From NCBI GenBank assembly GCA_017624835.1, contig JAGAMG010000009.1, positions 1 through 64,000 of the forward strand: 64,000 bases of DNA, in the 5' to 3' direction. A model generated the notes under the pieces. The model was not told the DNA's origin and ran no database searches. It saw only the letters and a program-made list of their open reading frames with translations. The position numbers were made by a program, and so were the translations under genes. Positions 46,415-55,862 of this stretch are shown here, one piece after another (within the stretch, counting starts at the first letter, position 1; each line of letters begins with the position of its first letter). This stretch comes from Lachnospiraceae bacterium (GTDB lineage Bacteria; Bacillota; Clostridia; Lachnospirales; Lachnospiraceae).

Positions 46415-46956
46415 ACTCTTCTCCTTCCGTCTCTCAGCTATCTTCCCAACTCAATCAGCTTTTGACTCTTTTCGTTGGGGTATTCTCGCAAAATCATCCC
46501 AACTTAATCAGCTTTTTAATACTTTTTGTTGGGTTTCTCTCGCTAATCCTTTCCAACTTAATCCGCTTTTAGCTCTTTTCGTTGGGGTATTCTCGCAAAA
46601 TCATCCCAACTTAATCCACTTTTTAATACTTTTTGTTGGGTTTCTCTCGCAAAATCATCCCAACTTAATCAGCTTTTTGCTCTTTTTATTGGGATTCTCT
46701 CGCTAATTCATCCCCATCTAATCAGCTTTTTGCTCTTTTTATTGGGATTCTTAAATTTTTCTTGACTAGTAGTCTCTGTCATTACATTTTTTACATTAAT
46801 TTATACTAACACAAGCATACGCATTTGAAAAGGAAGTAAGAGGAATTAAAATTTTAAAGACAAGCAGGTATATTTCCCCAAATTCCGCATATAATTTAAA
46901 TAAGTCCTGAAAAGACAGGCTTCAAAATCTATGTTCCAAATGAAATGGAGGAAATT
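46415..46956. other. Intergenic region with tandem hairpin repeats
   Basis: About 540 bases between hisA (minus) and the lipoprotein gene (plus). The left two-thirds is the repeat array described separately. The right third (46750-46956) is A+T-rich and should hold the lipoprotein promoter (a TATAAT lies near 46890). No ORF of note. Confidence 0.6.
46445..46746. repeat. Six tandem 53-54 bp repeats, each with a CCCAAC/GTTGGG stem
   Basis: CCCAAC (or a variant) begins at 46445, 46498, 46552, 46605, 46659 and 46712; each is followed 24-30 bases later by GTTGGG or ATTGGG. Copies 1 and 3 share TCTTTTCGTTGGGGTATTCT, copies 2 and 4 share AATACTTTTTGTTGGG, and copies 5 and 6 share GCTCTTTTTATTGGGATTCT, so a 107-base double unit was itself repeated. 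The period is not a multiple of three and there is no ORF. Each GTTGGG can also pair with the next CCCAAC, so two foldings are possible. Confidence 0.85.
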
Positions 46957-47433
46957 ATGAAAACAAAGAAATTCAAAGGGACAAAAAAACTTTTGGTATT
47001 AGGTCTTGTTGTTGTGTACATGTGCATGGCAGTTGCATGTACCCGTAACAATGACAGTGAAAATTCTTCCGGCGATATGGCCGGAAGCACTACTCAGACC
47101 GAAACCGGTACTGCAAATGAAAACACTACAAATACAGATACCAATGCGGGTACAGGTGCAACTGACAATACCGGTGCAACTACCGGTAACACTACAGACA
47201 CCACAAGCCCCATGGACAACAATACCATGAATAACACTACCGACAGTGACGGTTCCCTGTTAGACGATGCCGGAAATGCTGTAGGCGGTATTGTGGAAGA
47301 TGCTGCTGATGGCGTAGCAGACATGACCAATGACCTGGTTGGTAATGGTGAAAACAACAATGCTACTACTGCTACTGATGCGACCTCTGCAACTACTGCA
47401 ACTGACGCAACCACCAGCACTAACGCTCAGTAA
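46957..47433 (+). CDS. Thr/Asn/Asp-rich lipoprotein
   Basis: A 158-residue protein, start at 46957 after GGAGGAAATT. The signal peptide ends MCMAVACTR with a lipobox Cys. The rest is low in complexity: Thr, Asn, Asp, Gly and Ala runs such as TGATDNTGATTGNTTDTTSP. A short segment near residues 95-130 (LLDDAGNAVGGIVEDAADGV) could form a helix. No known domain. It is probably a surface stalk or spacer protein. Confidence 0.75.
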   Translation: MKTKKFKGTKKLLVLGLVVVYMCMAVACTRNNDSENSSGDMAGSTTQTETGTANENTTNTDTNAGTGATDNTGATTGNTTDTTSPMDNNTMNNTTDSDGSLLDDAGNAVGGIVEDAADGVADMTNDLVGNGENNNATTATDATSATTATDATTSTNAQ

Positions 47434-47456
47434 ATTTATCACCTACCTATCAATCA

Positions 47457-47494
47457 AAAGAAGCTCCTATGCCAAGCATAAGAGCTTCTTTTTT
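47457..47494. terminator. Bidirectional terminator
   Basis: AAAAGAAGCTC and GAGCTTCTTTT are perfect complements around about 16 bases, with flanking A and T runs. It closes both the lipoprotein gene and fbp. Confidence 0.9.
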
Positions 47495-47523
47495 AGCATC
47501 AAGCACTCTATTTGCGCCTTTTA

Positions 47524-49476
47524 CTATAATTGTTCCATAATAGTACCATCTTTATAAGCATCTAACAACTGTTCCAAATAATAAATATTTTCCTTAATTT
47601 CACGTCCTGTATCCGTATCATAAACTCTCTTTCGAATCGGAAAGGTTTCCACAATAATGGAATCCGAAAAAATATCTGATTCATTTTTAATGGCTGCCTC
47701 TGTAGACTCAAAAGGCTCATGCGCTACCAAACGCATACCTCTGGAATTACATACCAGAGTATAGCCTGCAATACCTGTTTTTTTCTGATATGCCTTGGAA
47801 AATCCTCCATCAATAACCAACAGCTTTCCTCCACATTTAATAGGGGATTCTCCATGAATCTGTTCCACAGGCACATGTCCGTTTACAATATGAGCATCCT
47901 TGCTGTCCAGTCCAAATTCCTTCAAAATACTCTCAATAACCTCTTCCTTTTCCAGCAAGCTGTAATAACTATTCTTCGCCTCTTCATGAGTCTCGGAATC
48001 TGCAATAAAATATCTTTCAAAGGTGGACATTTTTGCTTTCCCGAATACCGGTGAGCCGGGACCTGACCAGATGTACCATATCATATCCTGACCAAGGGCA
48101 CGTTCACTTGCATCCTTTGCATAATAACCGCGTTTCGCATAATGCTCCAAAATATCGTACAAGGCTTTTCCACTATACTGCTTACCACAGATATCCACCT
48201 TCATCAGACTTCCATCAGGATTTAGGGGTACACAGCCATGATACAGCAAATTACCGTTGTAAATCTTATACATACCTCCCTTGGAATACAGAAATCTTAC
48301 GTGACGTTGCAGCTTCTCACAACGCATAAATGCCTGCTGAAGTCTCAGCATCACCTTTCTCTCCTCTTCCGTTAATTCATAGGGATGTTCTTTGTCAACT
48401 GTGGGGAAATCAATGTCCTTCATGGCATATTCCTTGCCATCCACCATAACAGTCTGTTTCTCATAATCAATCTGATGGAGCAGCATCCTGTTTTCCATAT
48501 GAAATTCCGGATGGCGCATAATTAACTGCCCCTCCAGCTTAAATTGAATAATTGCCATTGCCTTATGCATCTTAATATCCAGACTCAAATCCTTGGTATT
48601 GTAGTCCGTGTTAAATTTAATTTTAAAGGCATCACAATTGGTATCCGCATAGGTTTCCAATGCAAAGGTAGCAAGAGGAAGCAGATTGATACCGTAGCCA
48701 TCCTCCAGAGTGGATAAATTACCATAGCTTGCGGATAAGCGAAGCACATTTGCAATACAGACCAGACTTCCGCTGGCAGCTCCCATCCACACAATATCAT
48801 GGTTCCCCCACTGTACATCCACAGAATGATAATCACATAGGGTATCCATAATAATATGAGGTCCCGGCCCCCTGTCATAAATATCTCCCACAATATGAAG
48901 ATGGTCGATAACAAGGCGCTGAATTAAATGACTTAATGCAATAATAAACTGCGGAGCCCTTCCGATACGGATAATGGTATGAATAATTTCATTGTAATAG
49001 GCTTCTTTATCCTGAATCTCTTCCTTCTCCGTAATTAACTCCTCAATTACATAGGCAAAATCCTTTGGCAGCGCCTTACGCACCTTGGAACGAGTATACT
49101 TGGAGGAAACACGCTTGGTAATCTGCACCAGACGATGCAGGGAAATCTTATACCAATCCTCCAGATATTCCTCTTCCTTTTCTACAATCTGCAGCTTACT
49201 TTCCGGATAATAAATCAGAGTGGCAAGACTCTTTTTATCCCGATTGCTGATAGTATTTCCAAATTCTTCATCAATTTTACGACGTACGGAACCGGATCCG
49301 TTCTTCAATACATGGTTAAACTGTTCATACTCTCCATGGATATCTGTCAGGAAATGCTCCGTACCCTTGGGAAGATTCAATATGGACTGCAAATTGATAA
49401 TCTCCGCAGATGCCGCCGCAACATTCTTGTATTGATGGGACAAGGTTTTCAGTATTTTGAATTCCATTTCCTCCAT
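47524..49476 (-). CDS. fbp: Fructose-1,6-bisphosphatase, class III
   Basis: A 650-residue class III FBPase, releasing phosphate from fructose-1,6-bisphosphate in gluconeogenesis. The metallophosphatase motifs are FLTDIHGEYEQF near 42, IVGDIYDRGPGPH near 195, WGNHDIVWMG near 222 and VNGHVPV near 545. Length and motif order match B. subtilis Fbp. The start at 49476 follows GGGGGTGCTATATT. It lies 24 bases after dapB on the same strand, and a shared transcript is possible. Confidence 0.96.
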   Translation of the reverse strand: MEEMEFKILKTLSHQYKNVAAASAEIINLQSILNLPKGTEHFLTDIHGEYEQFNHVLKNGSGSVRRKIDEEFGNTISNRDKKSLATLIYYPESKLQIVEKEEEYLEDWYKISLHRLVQITKRVSSKYTRSKVRKALPKDFAYVIEELITEKEEIQDKEAYYNEIIHTIIRIGRAPQFIIALSHLIQRLVIDHLHIVGDIYDRGPGPHIIMDTLCDYHSVDVQWGNHDIVWMGAASGSLVCIANVLRLSASYGNLSTLEDGYGINLLPLATFALETYADTNCDAFKIKFNTDYNTKDLSLDIKMHKAMAIIQFKLEGQLIMRHPEFHMENRMLLHQIDYEKQTVMVDGKEYAMKDIDFPTVDKEHPYELTEEERKVMLRLQQAFMRCEKLQRHVRFLYSKGGMYKIYNGNLLYHGCVPLNPDGSLMKVDICGKQYSGKALYDILEHYAKRGYYAKDASERALGQDMIWYIWSGPGSPVFGKAKMSTFERYFIADSETHEEAKNSYYSLLEKEEVIESILKEFGLDSKDAHIVNGHVPVEQIHGESPIKCGGKLLVIDGGFSKAYQKKTGIAGYTLVCNSRGMRLVAHEPFESTEAAIKNESDIFSDSIIVETFPIRKRVYDTDTGREIKENIYYLEQLLDAYKDGTIMEQL

Positions 49477-49499
49477 AATATAGCACCCCCCATTTTCTC

Positions 49500-50264
49500 T
49501 TACATACTGGCATCAATTACATCACCCATGTTGTACATGCCCGCAGATTTTCCCGCCAGAAACTTGGCTGCCTGAACCGCCCCTTTTCCGAATACCGCTT
49601 TGGAATAAGCAGTATGAGAAAAAGTTATGACTTCATCAGCACCTGCAAAAATCACATCATGGTCGCCTACAATGGTACCACCACGCACTGCACTGATACC
49701 TATTTCCTTCTCAGGTCTCTTTTCCCTTCTTGCGCTTCTGTCATAAACATATTCATATTCATTATTAAATTCTTCATTAATAGAATCTGCCAACGCAAGA
49801 GCAGTTCCACTGGGAGCATCCACCTTCAGATTATGATGCTTTTCTACAATCTCCATATCAAAGCCCGCAGGAGCTAACACACCGGCTGCTTCCTTCAGCA
49901 TTTTCAACAAAAGATTTATACCCAGGGACATATTGGCAGATTTCAAAATCGCAGTGCTCTTAGCAGCCTCTGTAACCTTTACAAGCTGTGCCTCACTTAA
50001 GCCTGTAGTGCACAATACGCAAGGCAGCTTTTTCTCCACACAGTAATCCAACAGCTTGTCCACTGCCACTGCCGCGGAAAAATCAATGATACAATCCGCC
50101 TCCACATTACATTCCATAATATCTGTAAATACAGGATAGGAATTGTGACCGTCATCTCTGGCATCAATTCCTGCAACCATTTCCACTTCCGGGTCTGCTG
50201 CAATCAATCCACTGATTACCTGTCCCATTTTTCCGTTACAACCATGCATAATTACTCTAATCAT
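49500..50264 (-). CDS. dapB: 4-hydroxy-tetrahydrodipicolinate reductase
   Basis: A 254-residue DapB, the second lysine-branch step. Start at 50264 (MIRVIMHGCNGKMGQ) after GAGAGGTGTATCAAATT. The nucleotide loop is HGCNGKMGQ near 7-15, CTTGLSE lies near 90, and the catalytic EKHHNLKVDAPSGTAL near 145. Lysine and peptidoglycan precursors depend on it. A hairpin separates it from dapA. Confidence 0.96.
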   Translation of the reverse strand: MIRVIMHGCNGKMGQVISGLIAADPEVEMVAGIDARDDGHNSYPVFTDIMECNVEADCIIDFSAAVAVDKLLDYCVEKKLPCVLCTTGLSEAQLVKVTEAAKSTAILKSANMSLGINLLLKMLKEAAGVLAPAGFDMEIVEKHHNLKVDAPSGTALALADSINEEFNNEYEYVYDRSARREKRPEKEIGISAVRGGTIVGDHDVIFAGADEVITFSHTAYSKAVFGKGAVQAAKFLAGKSAGMYNMGDVIDASM

Positions 50265-50307
50265 AATTTGATACACCTCTCCGTTTCTTATTCTTACAGT
50301 ATAACAC

Positions 50308-50344
50308 AAAATCCTGCTTATGAAAACCATTCACAAGCAGGATT
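50308..50344 (-). terminator. Hairpin terminator between dapA and dapB
   Basis: AATCCTGCTT and AAGCAGGATT pair around the TGTGAATGGTTTTCAT loop on the minus strand, followed by TTTGTG. The T run is short, so some read-through into dapB is likely. Confidence 0.65.
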
Positions 50345-50354
50345 CTTCTCTCTC

Positions 50355-51239
50355 TTATAAAATGCCGTAAGCCTTCATTGCCTTTTCTAATTTCAAAGCA
50401 TTGGCATCTTCCATTTCTGTCAAAGGCATACGCAAGGGACCTGCCTCCATACCCATCAGGTTTACTGCTTTCTTTACAGGGATGGGATTTACTTCACAGA
50501 ATAGCGCATTGCATAACTCCAATGCCTCTAACTGCATCTTGCGGCTGCCTGCCACATCACCATCCAAAAACTTCTGGCAGATTTCATGGGTCTGCTTCGG
50601 TGCCACATTGGATAATACAGAAATAACACCGATACCACCCAGAGACATGATAGGTACTATCTGATCATCGTTTCCGGAATAAATATCCACACAACCATCT
50701 GCGATAGCAGCTAAATGGGCAATCTGGCTGATATTACCGCTTGCTTCCTTAACACCTACGATATTTTCTACATCCTTACAGAGTCTTACAATGGTCTCAG
50801 GCAGGATATTGCAGCCGGTACGGCTGGGAACATTATACAGAATCACAGGAACCTTTACAGCATCCGCGATTGCTTTAAAATGTGCATACAGACCATTCTG
50901 AGTTGCCTTATTATAATAAGGACTTACTAACAACAGACCATCCACACCATACTTTTCAGCCTCGGTGGAAAGATAAATTGCGGTTTCAGTACTGTTGGAA
51001 CCGGTACCTGCTACTACAGGGACACGTCCTGCTACCACCTCAACACAATATTTAATTACCTCCAGATGCTCCTCATGGGATAATGTAGATGCCTCACCTG
51101 TAGTACCACAGACAATAATTGCATCCGTACCATTTGCAATCTGAAATTCAATCAGCTTTGCAAACTGTTCATAATTAACTGCTCCGTCTTCTTTCATAGG
51201 TGTTACAATTGCAACACCGGCTCCTGTAAAAATTGCCAT
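50355..51239 (-). CDS. dapA: 4-hydroxy-tetrahydrodipicolinate synthase
   Basis: A 294-residue DapA aldolase, condensing pyruvate with aspartate semialdehyde. Start at 51239 (MAIFTGAGVAIVTPM) after GGGAGGAAAAAAGT. CGTTGEASTLSHEEH near 44 has the Thr of the catalytic triad, VILYNVPSRTG near 133 the Tyr, and VGVKEASGN near 160 the Schiff-base Lys. Expression is controlled by the lysine riboswitch in its leader. Confidence 0.97.
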   Translation of the reverse strand: MAIFTGAGVAIVTPMKEDGAVNYEQFAKLIEFQIANGTDAIIVCGTTGEASTLSHEEHLEVIKYCVEVVAGRVPVVAGTGSNSTETAIYLSTEAEKYGVDGLLLVSPYYNKATQNGLYAHFKAIADAVKVPVILYNVPSRTGCNILPETIVRLCKDVENIVGVKEASGNISQIAHLAAIADGCVDIYSGNDDQIVPIMSLGGIGVISVLSNVAPKQTHEICQKFLDGDVAGSRKMQLEALELCNALFCEVNPIPVKKAVNLMGMEAGPLRMPLTEMEDANALKLEKAMKAYGIL

Positions 51240-51309
51240 ACTTTTTTCCTCCCGGTCTTTATTCCTTTTTCTGGATAGGCAAAACCAACACATCACTTGT
51301 TTATTCGTG

Positions 51310-51343
51310 AAAAAACGCCAGCGCAAAATATATGGCGCTGGCG
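51310..51343 (-). terminator. Regulated terminator of the lysine riboswitch
   Basis: CGCCAGCGCC-ATATATTTT-GCGCTGGCG forms a GC-rich stem followed by TTTTTT on the minus strand. It lies between the riboswitch aptamer and dapA, where lysine binding would favour its formation. Confidence 0.9.
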
Positions 51344-51375
51344 AAGATACACTAAGGTTATCTTATTGCTTTGTT

Positions 51376-51540
51376 GATAGCGCCCCATCTAATCCTAGAT
51401 GACAGTCATACGGCTCTTAACCGTATGCCCAAGACTTGACATGCAGGATATCTCCTCTTTCGGCGTCTTCCCCTTTCTCCCTTCCTCTCCTGCGCCTGCC
51501 GCATCAGAAAGAATACTTATGAAACACGCAACCTCTATCG
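51376..51540 (-). promoter_or_regulatory. Lysine riboswitch (L box)
   Basis: The dapA leader reads on the minus strand GATAGAGGTTGCG, then AGTA, later GACGCCGAAAGAGG, a stem ATACGGTTAAGAGCCGTAT, ACTGTC, and GGGGCGCTATC, which closes the P1 stem with the first GATAG. These are the conserved features of the lysine-binding aptamer. The terminator that follows makes it an off-switch for lysine synthesis. Confidence 0.9.
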
Positions 51541-51556
51541 TCTAAATTATAAACGT

Positions 51557-51585
51557 ATGATAGCACTTTCTACTATCCATGTCAA
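51557..51585 (-). promoter_or_regulatory. Promoter of the riboswitch-dapA unit
   Basis: TTGACA (51580-51585) and TATCAT (51557-51562) are 17 bases apart on the minus strand. It lies just past the stop of the cobalamin gene and some 20 bases before the riboswitch. Confidence 0.75.
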
Positions 51586-51590
51586 CGGCT

Positions 51591-52088
51591 TTATTCCCAA
51601 ACCTTGAATTTTACCCGTTCAATTTTGGACACCTCATCTGCAAGTACACAGATTTCATCCTTCAGAACATTTCCCGTCAGAATAATATCCGTGTCTCCAC
51701 GATACTCAAGCAGGGTCTTCAACTCCTCAACCGTAAGAATATTATTTTCCACAAGCCCCAGCACCTCATCCAATATGAGCAAATCACATTCTCCTGTGGT
51801 CAGTACCTTCTTGGCAAAATTAATACCATTCTTAATATTTACGATTTCGTCACGCTTCTTTTCCTGAGACAATTCTGCAAAATTCTCTTCAGATTTTTCA
51901 AAGCGGAACAGCTTGATTTCCGGTTCCAATCTGCGCAGAAAATCAGACTCTTCCAAGCCCTTTCCTTTTAAAAACTGGATAATTACAACACTTTTTCCTG
52001 TAATGGCAGTCTGGACAGCTCTGCCAATAGCAGCAGGGGATTTGCCCCGTCCTTCTCCGGTATAAATAAATATCGTTCCTTCTCCCAT
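51591..52088 (-). CDS. ATP:corrinoid adenosyltransferase (CobA/CobO/BtuR family)
   Basis: A 165-residue P-loop protein, start at 52088 after AAGAGGTGTTGC. The ATP loop is YTGEGRGKSPAAIG near 9-21; VVIIQFLKG near 33 and LLILDEVLG near 104 match the Walker B and other strands of CobA. It adenosylates cob(I)alamin. No other cobalamin gene is near, so it probably serves salvage. It stands alone between ssb and the lysine riboswitch. Confidence 0.9.
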   Translation of the reverse strand: MGEGTIFIYTGEGRGKSPAAIGRAVQTAITGKSVVIIQFLKGKGLEESDFLRRLEPEIKLFRFEKSEENFAELSQEKKRDEIVNIKNGINFAKKVLTTGECDLLILDEVLGLVENNILTVEELKTLLEYRGDTDIILTGNVLKDEICVLADEVSKIERVKFKVWE

Positions 52089-52188
52089 GCAACACCTCTT
52101 ACCTTTAAGCACTGTATAGAAATATATTGGTAAATATATCATATTTCTTTGCTTTTGGCAACTTTTACATGTGCATCAAGTTTTCAGG

Positions 52189-52830
52189 TTACTCTTCCAT
52201 ATCAGAATCCATCAGCTCCAACTTGCTGACAGATACTTCAAAAGCAACTCTGCGCTCCACATTTTCTTCATCCAATTTCTTCATATATTCACGGCTTTGG
52301 ATTCTACCCCAAATAGCACAACGTTCACCTACTTTAAAATTATTGGCATATCTTGCATTTCTTCCCCAGCAAATGCAAGGTATGTAATCTGATTTTCCGT
52401 AAGGACGATTTACAGCCAATAAAAGGTCTGCAATTTCTCTGCCCAAAGGAGTTTTTCGATAAATTGGCTCCTTGCAGATATAGCCATCCAGATAAATCTG
52501 ATTAGTTTTTGAGCTTTCTTCCATTTCTTCAATAAATTCTACTTCCCTTGCAAATACGGATAACACCAGTCTGTTTTTCCGTTCCTCATGTCTGTTGTAG
52601 GAACGAAACTGACCATTCACACAAATCAGCATCCCCTCATAATTTTGAGATACATCCAGTAATCTCTCGGAAACCATAACAGGAATCACATCATAGCTCT
52701 CACTGAGTCTCTGACATCTGACATCCACCATATAGAATCCTTCTCCGAAGATTTCATGACTATAGGAAAATTCACTTACGATTTCTCCCATAACCGTTAC
52801 CTGATTGTTTTCAATTACCTTATCTGTCAT
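52189..52830 (-). CDS. Single-stranded DNA-binding protein with two OB folds
   Basis: A 213-residue protein with two OB-type domains. The first (residues 8-95) starts NNQVTVMGEIVSEFSYSHEI; the second (110-205) has TNQIYLDGYICKEPIYRKTP, then IADLLLAVNRPYG and YIPCICWGRNARYANNF, much like SSB. Standard bacterial SSB has one OB fold and a C-terminal acidic tip; here a short acidic end (DSDMEE) is present. It may be an accessory SSB of Lachnospiraceae. Confidence 0.8.
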   Translation of the reverse strand: MTDKVIENNQVTVMGEIVSEFSYSHEIFGEGFYMVDVRCQRLSESYDVIPVMVSERLLDVSQNYEGMLICVNGQFRSYNRHEERKNRLVLSVFAREVEFIEEMEESSKTNQIYLDGYICKEPIYRKTPLGREIADLLLAVNRPYGKSDYIPCICWGRNARYANNFKVGERCAIWGRIQSREYMKKLDEENVERRVAFEVSVSKLELMDSDMEE

Positions 52831-53006
52831 TTTTTTGTTCTCCCTTCTTACACCTTAAGAATTTTTTCGGAATATATCCTGTAACACATTTCTATTTATA
52901 CTATATTTCCATCAAAAATAACACTAAAATCCATCGCATAATTCTGCCAAATATCGCGTAACCTGTATACTTATTTTCAAATCTTTACCCACGGAATCCT
53001 TTTTTC

Positions 53007-53035
53007 TTGCGTCTCTCACAAAATAGTGCTATACT
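53007..53035 (+). promoter_or_regulatory. Promoter of typA
   Basis: TTGCGT (53007-53012) and TATACT (53030-53035) are 17 bases apart and about 58 bases before the typA ATG. Confidence 0.65.
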
Positions 53036-53092
53036 GTAACAGTTTTGAATACGCATAAATTTATTCTGCAACAGAAAGAAGGATTTATTTAT

Positions 53093-54925
53093 ATGAAGCA
53101 AAAAAGAGAAGATGTAAGAAATGTTGCTATTATTGCCCATGTTGACCACGGCAAAACCACTCTGGTGGATGAGCTTTTAAAGCAAAGTGGCGTCTTCCGC
53201 GAAAATCAGGAAGTAGCGGAACGCGTTATGGATTCCAATGATATTGAGCGTGAACGCGGTATTACCATTCTTTCCAAGAATACTGCTGTCATGTATAAGA
53301 ATACCAAAATCAACATCATCGATACCCCCGGCCATGCTGACTTTGGCGGAGAAGTAGAGCGTGTCCTGAAAATGGTAAACGGCGTTATTCTGGTAGTAGA
53401 TGCCTTTGAAGGTGCTATGCCCCAGACTAAATTTGTTCTCCGCAAGGCATTGGAGTTAAAGCTTCCCGTTATTGTCTGCATCAACAAAATTGACCGTCCC
53501 GAAGCAAGACCCGACGAGGTTGTGGATGAGGTTCTGGAATTGTTCCTGGAATTAGATGCTGACGATTCCCAGCTTGACTGCCCTTTTGTATATGCTTCTG
53601 CCAAGGCAGGTATCGCTTCTTTGGAAGCAGGACAGCCCGGTACCAATATGGAGCCTCTTTTTGAAACCATATTAGATTATATTCCGGCTCCCGAAGGTGA
53701 CCCTGAGGCAGGAACACAGGTGTTAATCAGCACCATCGACTATAACGAATATGTAGGTCGTATCGGTGTGGGCAAAGTGGACAATGGTGTTATCAAGGTA
53801 AATCAGGATGTAGTTATCTGTAACCACCATGAACCGGACAAGCAAATCAAGGTTAAAGTAAGTAAACTTTACGAATTTGATGGTTTAAATAAAGTAGAAG
53901 TTAAGGAAGCCGGAATCGGATCCATCGTAGCAATTTCCGGTATTTCCGATATACACATTGGTGATACCCTTTGTGCATTGGATAATGTAGAACCCATTCC
54001 CTTCCAAAAAATCAGTGAGCCTACTATTGCAATGCAATTTATGGTAAATGATTCCCCGTTAGCAGGTCAGGAAGGTAAATTTGTTACCAGTCGTCATATC
54101 CGTGACAGATTGTTCCGTGAGTTAAACACCGACGTTTCTCTTCGCGTGGAAGAAACGGATGCTGCCGACTGCTTTAAGGTATCCGGTCGTGGCGAATTGC
54201 ATTTATCCGTATTAATCGAAAATATGCGCCGTGAAGGCTTTGAATTTGCTGTAAGTAAAGCAGAGGTACTCTACCACACTGACGAAAATGGTAAAAAATT
54301 AGAGCCCATGGAATTAGCTTATATTGACGTGCCAAATGAATTTGCCGGTGCAGTTATTGAAAAATTAGGACAACGTAAGGGCGAGCTTCGCAACATGGGA
54401 ACCATCTCCGGCGGAACCTATACCCGTCTGGAGTTCTCCATTCCTGCAAGAGGCTTAATCGGATACAGAGGTGAATTTATGACCGATACCAAGGGTAATG
54501 GTATCTTAAACACTGTATTTGATGGCTATGGTCCCTATAAGGGAGACATTCAGTACCGTAAGCTGGGCTCCCTGATTGCATTTGAGGCAGGAGAAGCCAT
54601 TACCTATGGTCTGTACAATGCTCAGGAACGCGGTACCCTCTTCATCGGTCCCGGTGAAAAGGTATACTCCGGTATGGTTGTAGGTCAGACAGGTCGTAGC
54701 GAGGACATTGAGATCAATGTCTGCAAAAAGAAGCAGTTAACCAATACCCGTTCCTCCAGCGCAGATGAAGCTTTACGCCTCACTCCTCCCAAGATTCTTT
54801 CCTTGGAGCAGGCATTGGATTTCATTGATACGGATGAATTGTTAGAGGTTACCCCTACAAATCTTCGTATTCGCAAGAAAATTTTGGATCCTACCATGCG
54901 TAAGAGAGCTGCTATTAAGAAATAG
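53093..54925 (+). CDS. typA: Translational GTPase TypA/BipA
   Basis: A 610-residue ribosome-binding GTPase. Start at 53093 ([20 protein letters not shown]) after GAAGGATTTATTTAT. G1 is [10 protein letters not shown]2 lies in RERGITI, G3 is DTPGHADF, G4 NKID and G5 SAKAG. The C-terminal domain ([32 protein letters not shown]) is specific to TypA. It helps ribosome assembly under cold or stress. Single-gene unit with a strong terminator. Confidence 0.97.
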   Translation: MKQKREDVRNVAIIAHVDHGKTTLVDELLKQSGVFRENQEVAERVMDSNDIERERGITILSKNTAVMYKNTKINIIDTPGHADFGGEVERVLKMVNGVILVVDAFEGAMPQTKFVLRKALELKLPVIVCINKIDRPEARPDEVVDEVLELFLELDADDSQLDCPFVYASAKAGIASLEAGQPGTNMEPLFETILDYIPAPEGDPEAGTQVLISTIDYNEYVGRIGVGKVDNGVIKVNQDVVICNHHEPDKQIKVKVSKLYEFDGLNKVEVKEAGIGSIVAISGISDIHIGDTLCALDNVEPIPFQKISEPTIAMQFMVNDSPLAGQEGKFVTSRHIRDRLFRELNTDVSLRVEETDAADCFKVSGRGELHLSVLIENMRREGFEFAVSKAEVLYHTDENGKKLEPMELAYIDVPNEFAGAVIEKLGQRKGELRNMGTISGGTYTRLEFSIPARGLIGYRGEFMTDTKGNGILNTVFDGYGPYKGDIQYRKLGSLIAFEAGEAITYGLYNAQERGTLFIGPGEKVYSGMVVGQTGRSEDIEINVCKKKQLTNTRSSSADEALRLTPPKILSLEQALDFIDTDELLEVTPTNLRIRKKILDPTMRKRAAIKK

Positions 54926-54939
54926 GATGTAACTATACC

Positions 54940-54994
54940 AAAAGCCCTACAAAAGTTTGTAACATCAACACACTCAAACTTTTGCAGGGCTTTT
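54940..54994. terminator. Bidirectional terminator after typA
   Basis: AAAAGCCCTACAAAAGTTTG and CAAACTTTTGCAGGGCTTTT pair along 20 bases with one mismatch around a 14-base loop. It closes both typA and the convergent ATPase gene. Confidence 0.9.
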
Positions 54995-55007
54995 AAATAT
55001 TAGAGCA

Positions 55008-55862
55008 TTAAAACTCACTCTCATGCCTCTTAAAGAACTCATAATAAGCCCGCACATTTGCAAGCTCGGTCCATCGTTTCACATCCACCGGGTCTTCATC
55101 CATATCGTATATCTTCGCCCCTCTCATTGCCAACAGAAATGGAGAATGAGTGGCAATCACAAACTGACAACCAAAGAACCTTGCGGAATCCTCCAAAAAA
55201 TTTAACAGCTCCTGCTGCTTTTCCGGGGACAGGCTGTTTTCCGGCTCATCCAGCAGATACAAACCTTTTTCACTAATCTTCTCAGAAAAATAAAGAAAAG
55301 CACTTTCCCCATTGGAATGCTCCCTTACATTGTCCATCAGATTGCTTCGGATAAATTTTGACTGGGTCTTGGTTTTGGCAGAATATGCCTTTTTCAACTG
55401 TTCATAATCATCCAGGGACTTCATTTGAAATGGAGTATACTTAGCTTCTAAATATTCCTCCATCAAATCTTCTCTTTTACGGTTTACACCCTCGTTAATA
55501 CTGCGCAAGTTCAGCATAAAATCAAACACATCATCACTGGTAATGATTCTGCTGCCTCTGGGAATATTATTCTCCACTTCAAAATCACACATGGCAGTGT
55601 AATCTTCAAAGAAATTGCTTCGGTTGTAAAGGGTGTCCCTTATCAGTCCCAGCTTTTCTGCAATAATATTCAACACAGTGGTCTTACCGGAGCCGTTTCC
55701 TCCATACAGAATCGTAACAGGCTCAAAATCCATACATACAAGCCCATGCTTGGAAATGGTCTGAAAGGGATAATAGGTGTCATAGCAGGTATGCTTCTGC
55801 CCCATAAGGAAGCTGTATTCCCGCTCAATATGAGGGAAATCAAAATGTGATAAATAAATCAT
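55008..55862 (-). CDS. AAA/ABC-type ATPase, 284 residues
   Basis: A small ATPase of the AAA_15/AAA_21 type. Walker A is LYGGNGSGKTTVLN near 53, the signature-like loop is HSNGESAFLYFSE near 185, Walker B LYLLDEPENSLSP near 205 and the switch His in IATHSPFLL near 240. No nuclease (TOPRIM) domain is visible. Its ATG overlaps the stop of the EcsC gene (ATGA), so the two are made together. Role unknown; defence or membrane repair are possible but unproven. Confidence 0.8.
   Translation of the reverse strand: MIYLSHFDFPHIEREYSFLMGQKHTCYDTYYPFQTISKHGLVCMDFEPVTILYGGNGSGKTTVLNIIAEKLGLIRDTLYNRSNFFEDYTAMCDFEVENNIPRGSRIITSDDVFDFMLNLRSINEGVNRKREDLMEEYLEAKYTPFQMKSLDDYEQLKKAYSAKTKTQSKFIRSNLMDNVREHSNGESAFLYFSEKISEKGLYLLDEPENSLSPEKQQELLNFLEDSARFFGCQFVIATHSPFLLAMRGAKIYDMDEDPVDVKRWTELANVRAYYEFFKRHESEF

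Noticed and set aside
46445-46746. CRISPR array
   Set aside because: The units are contiguous and imperfect, with no unique spacers and no cas genes nearby.
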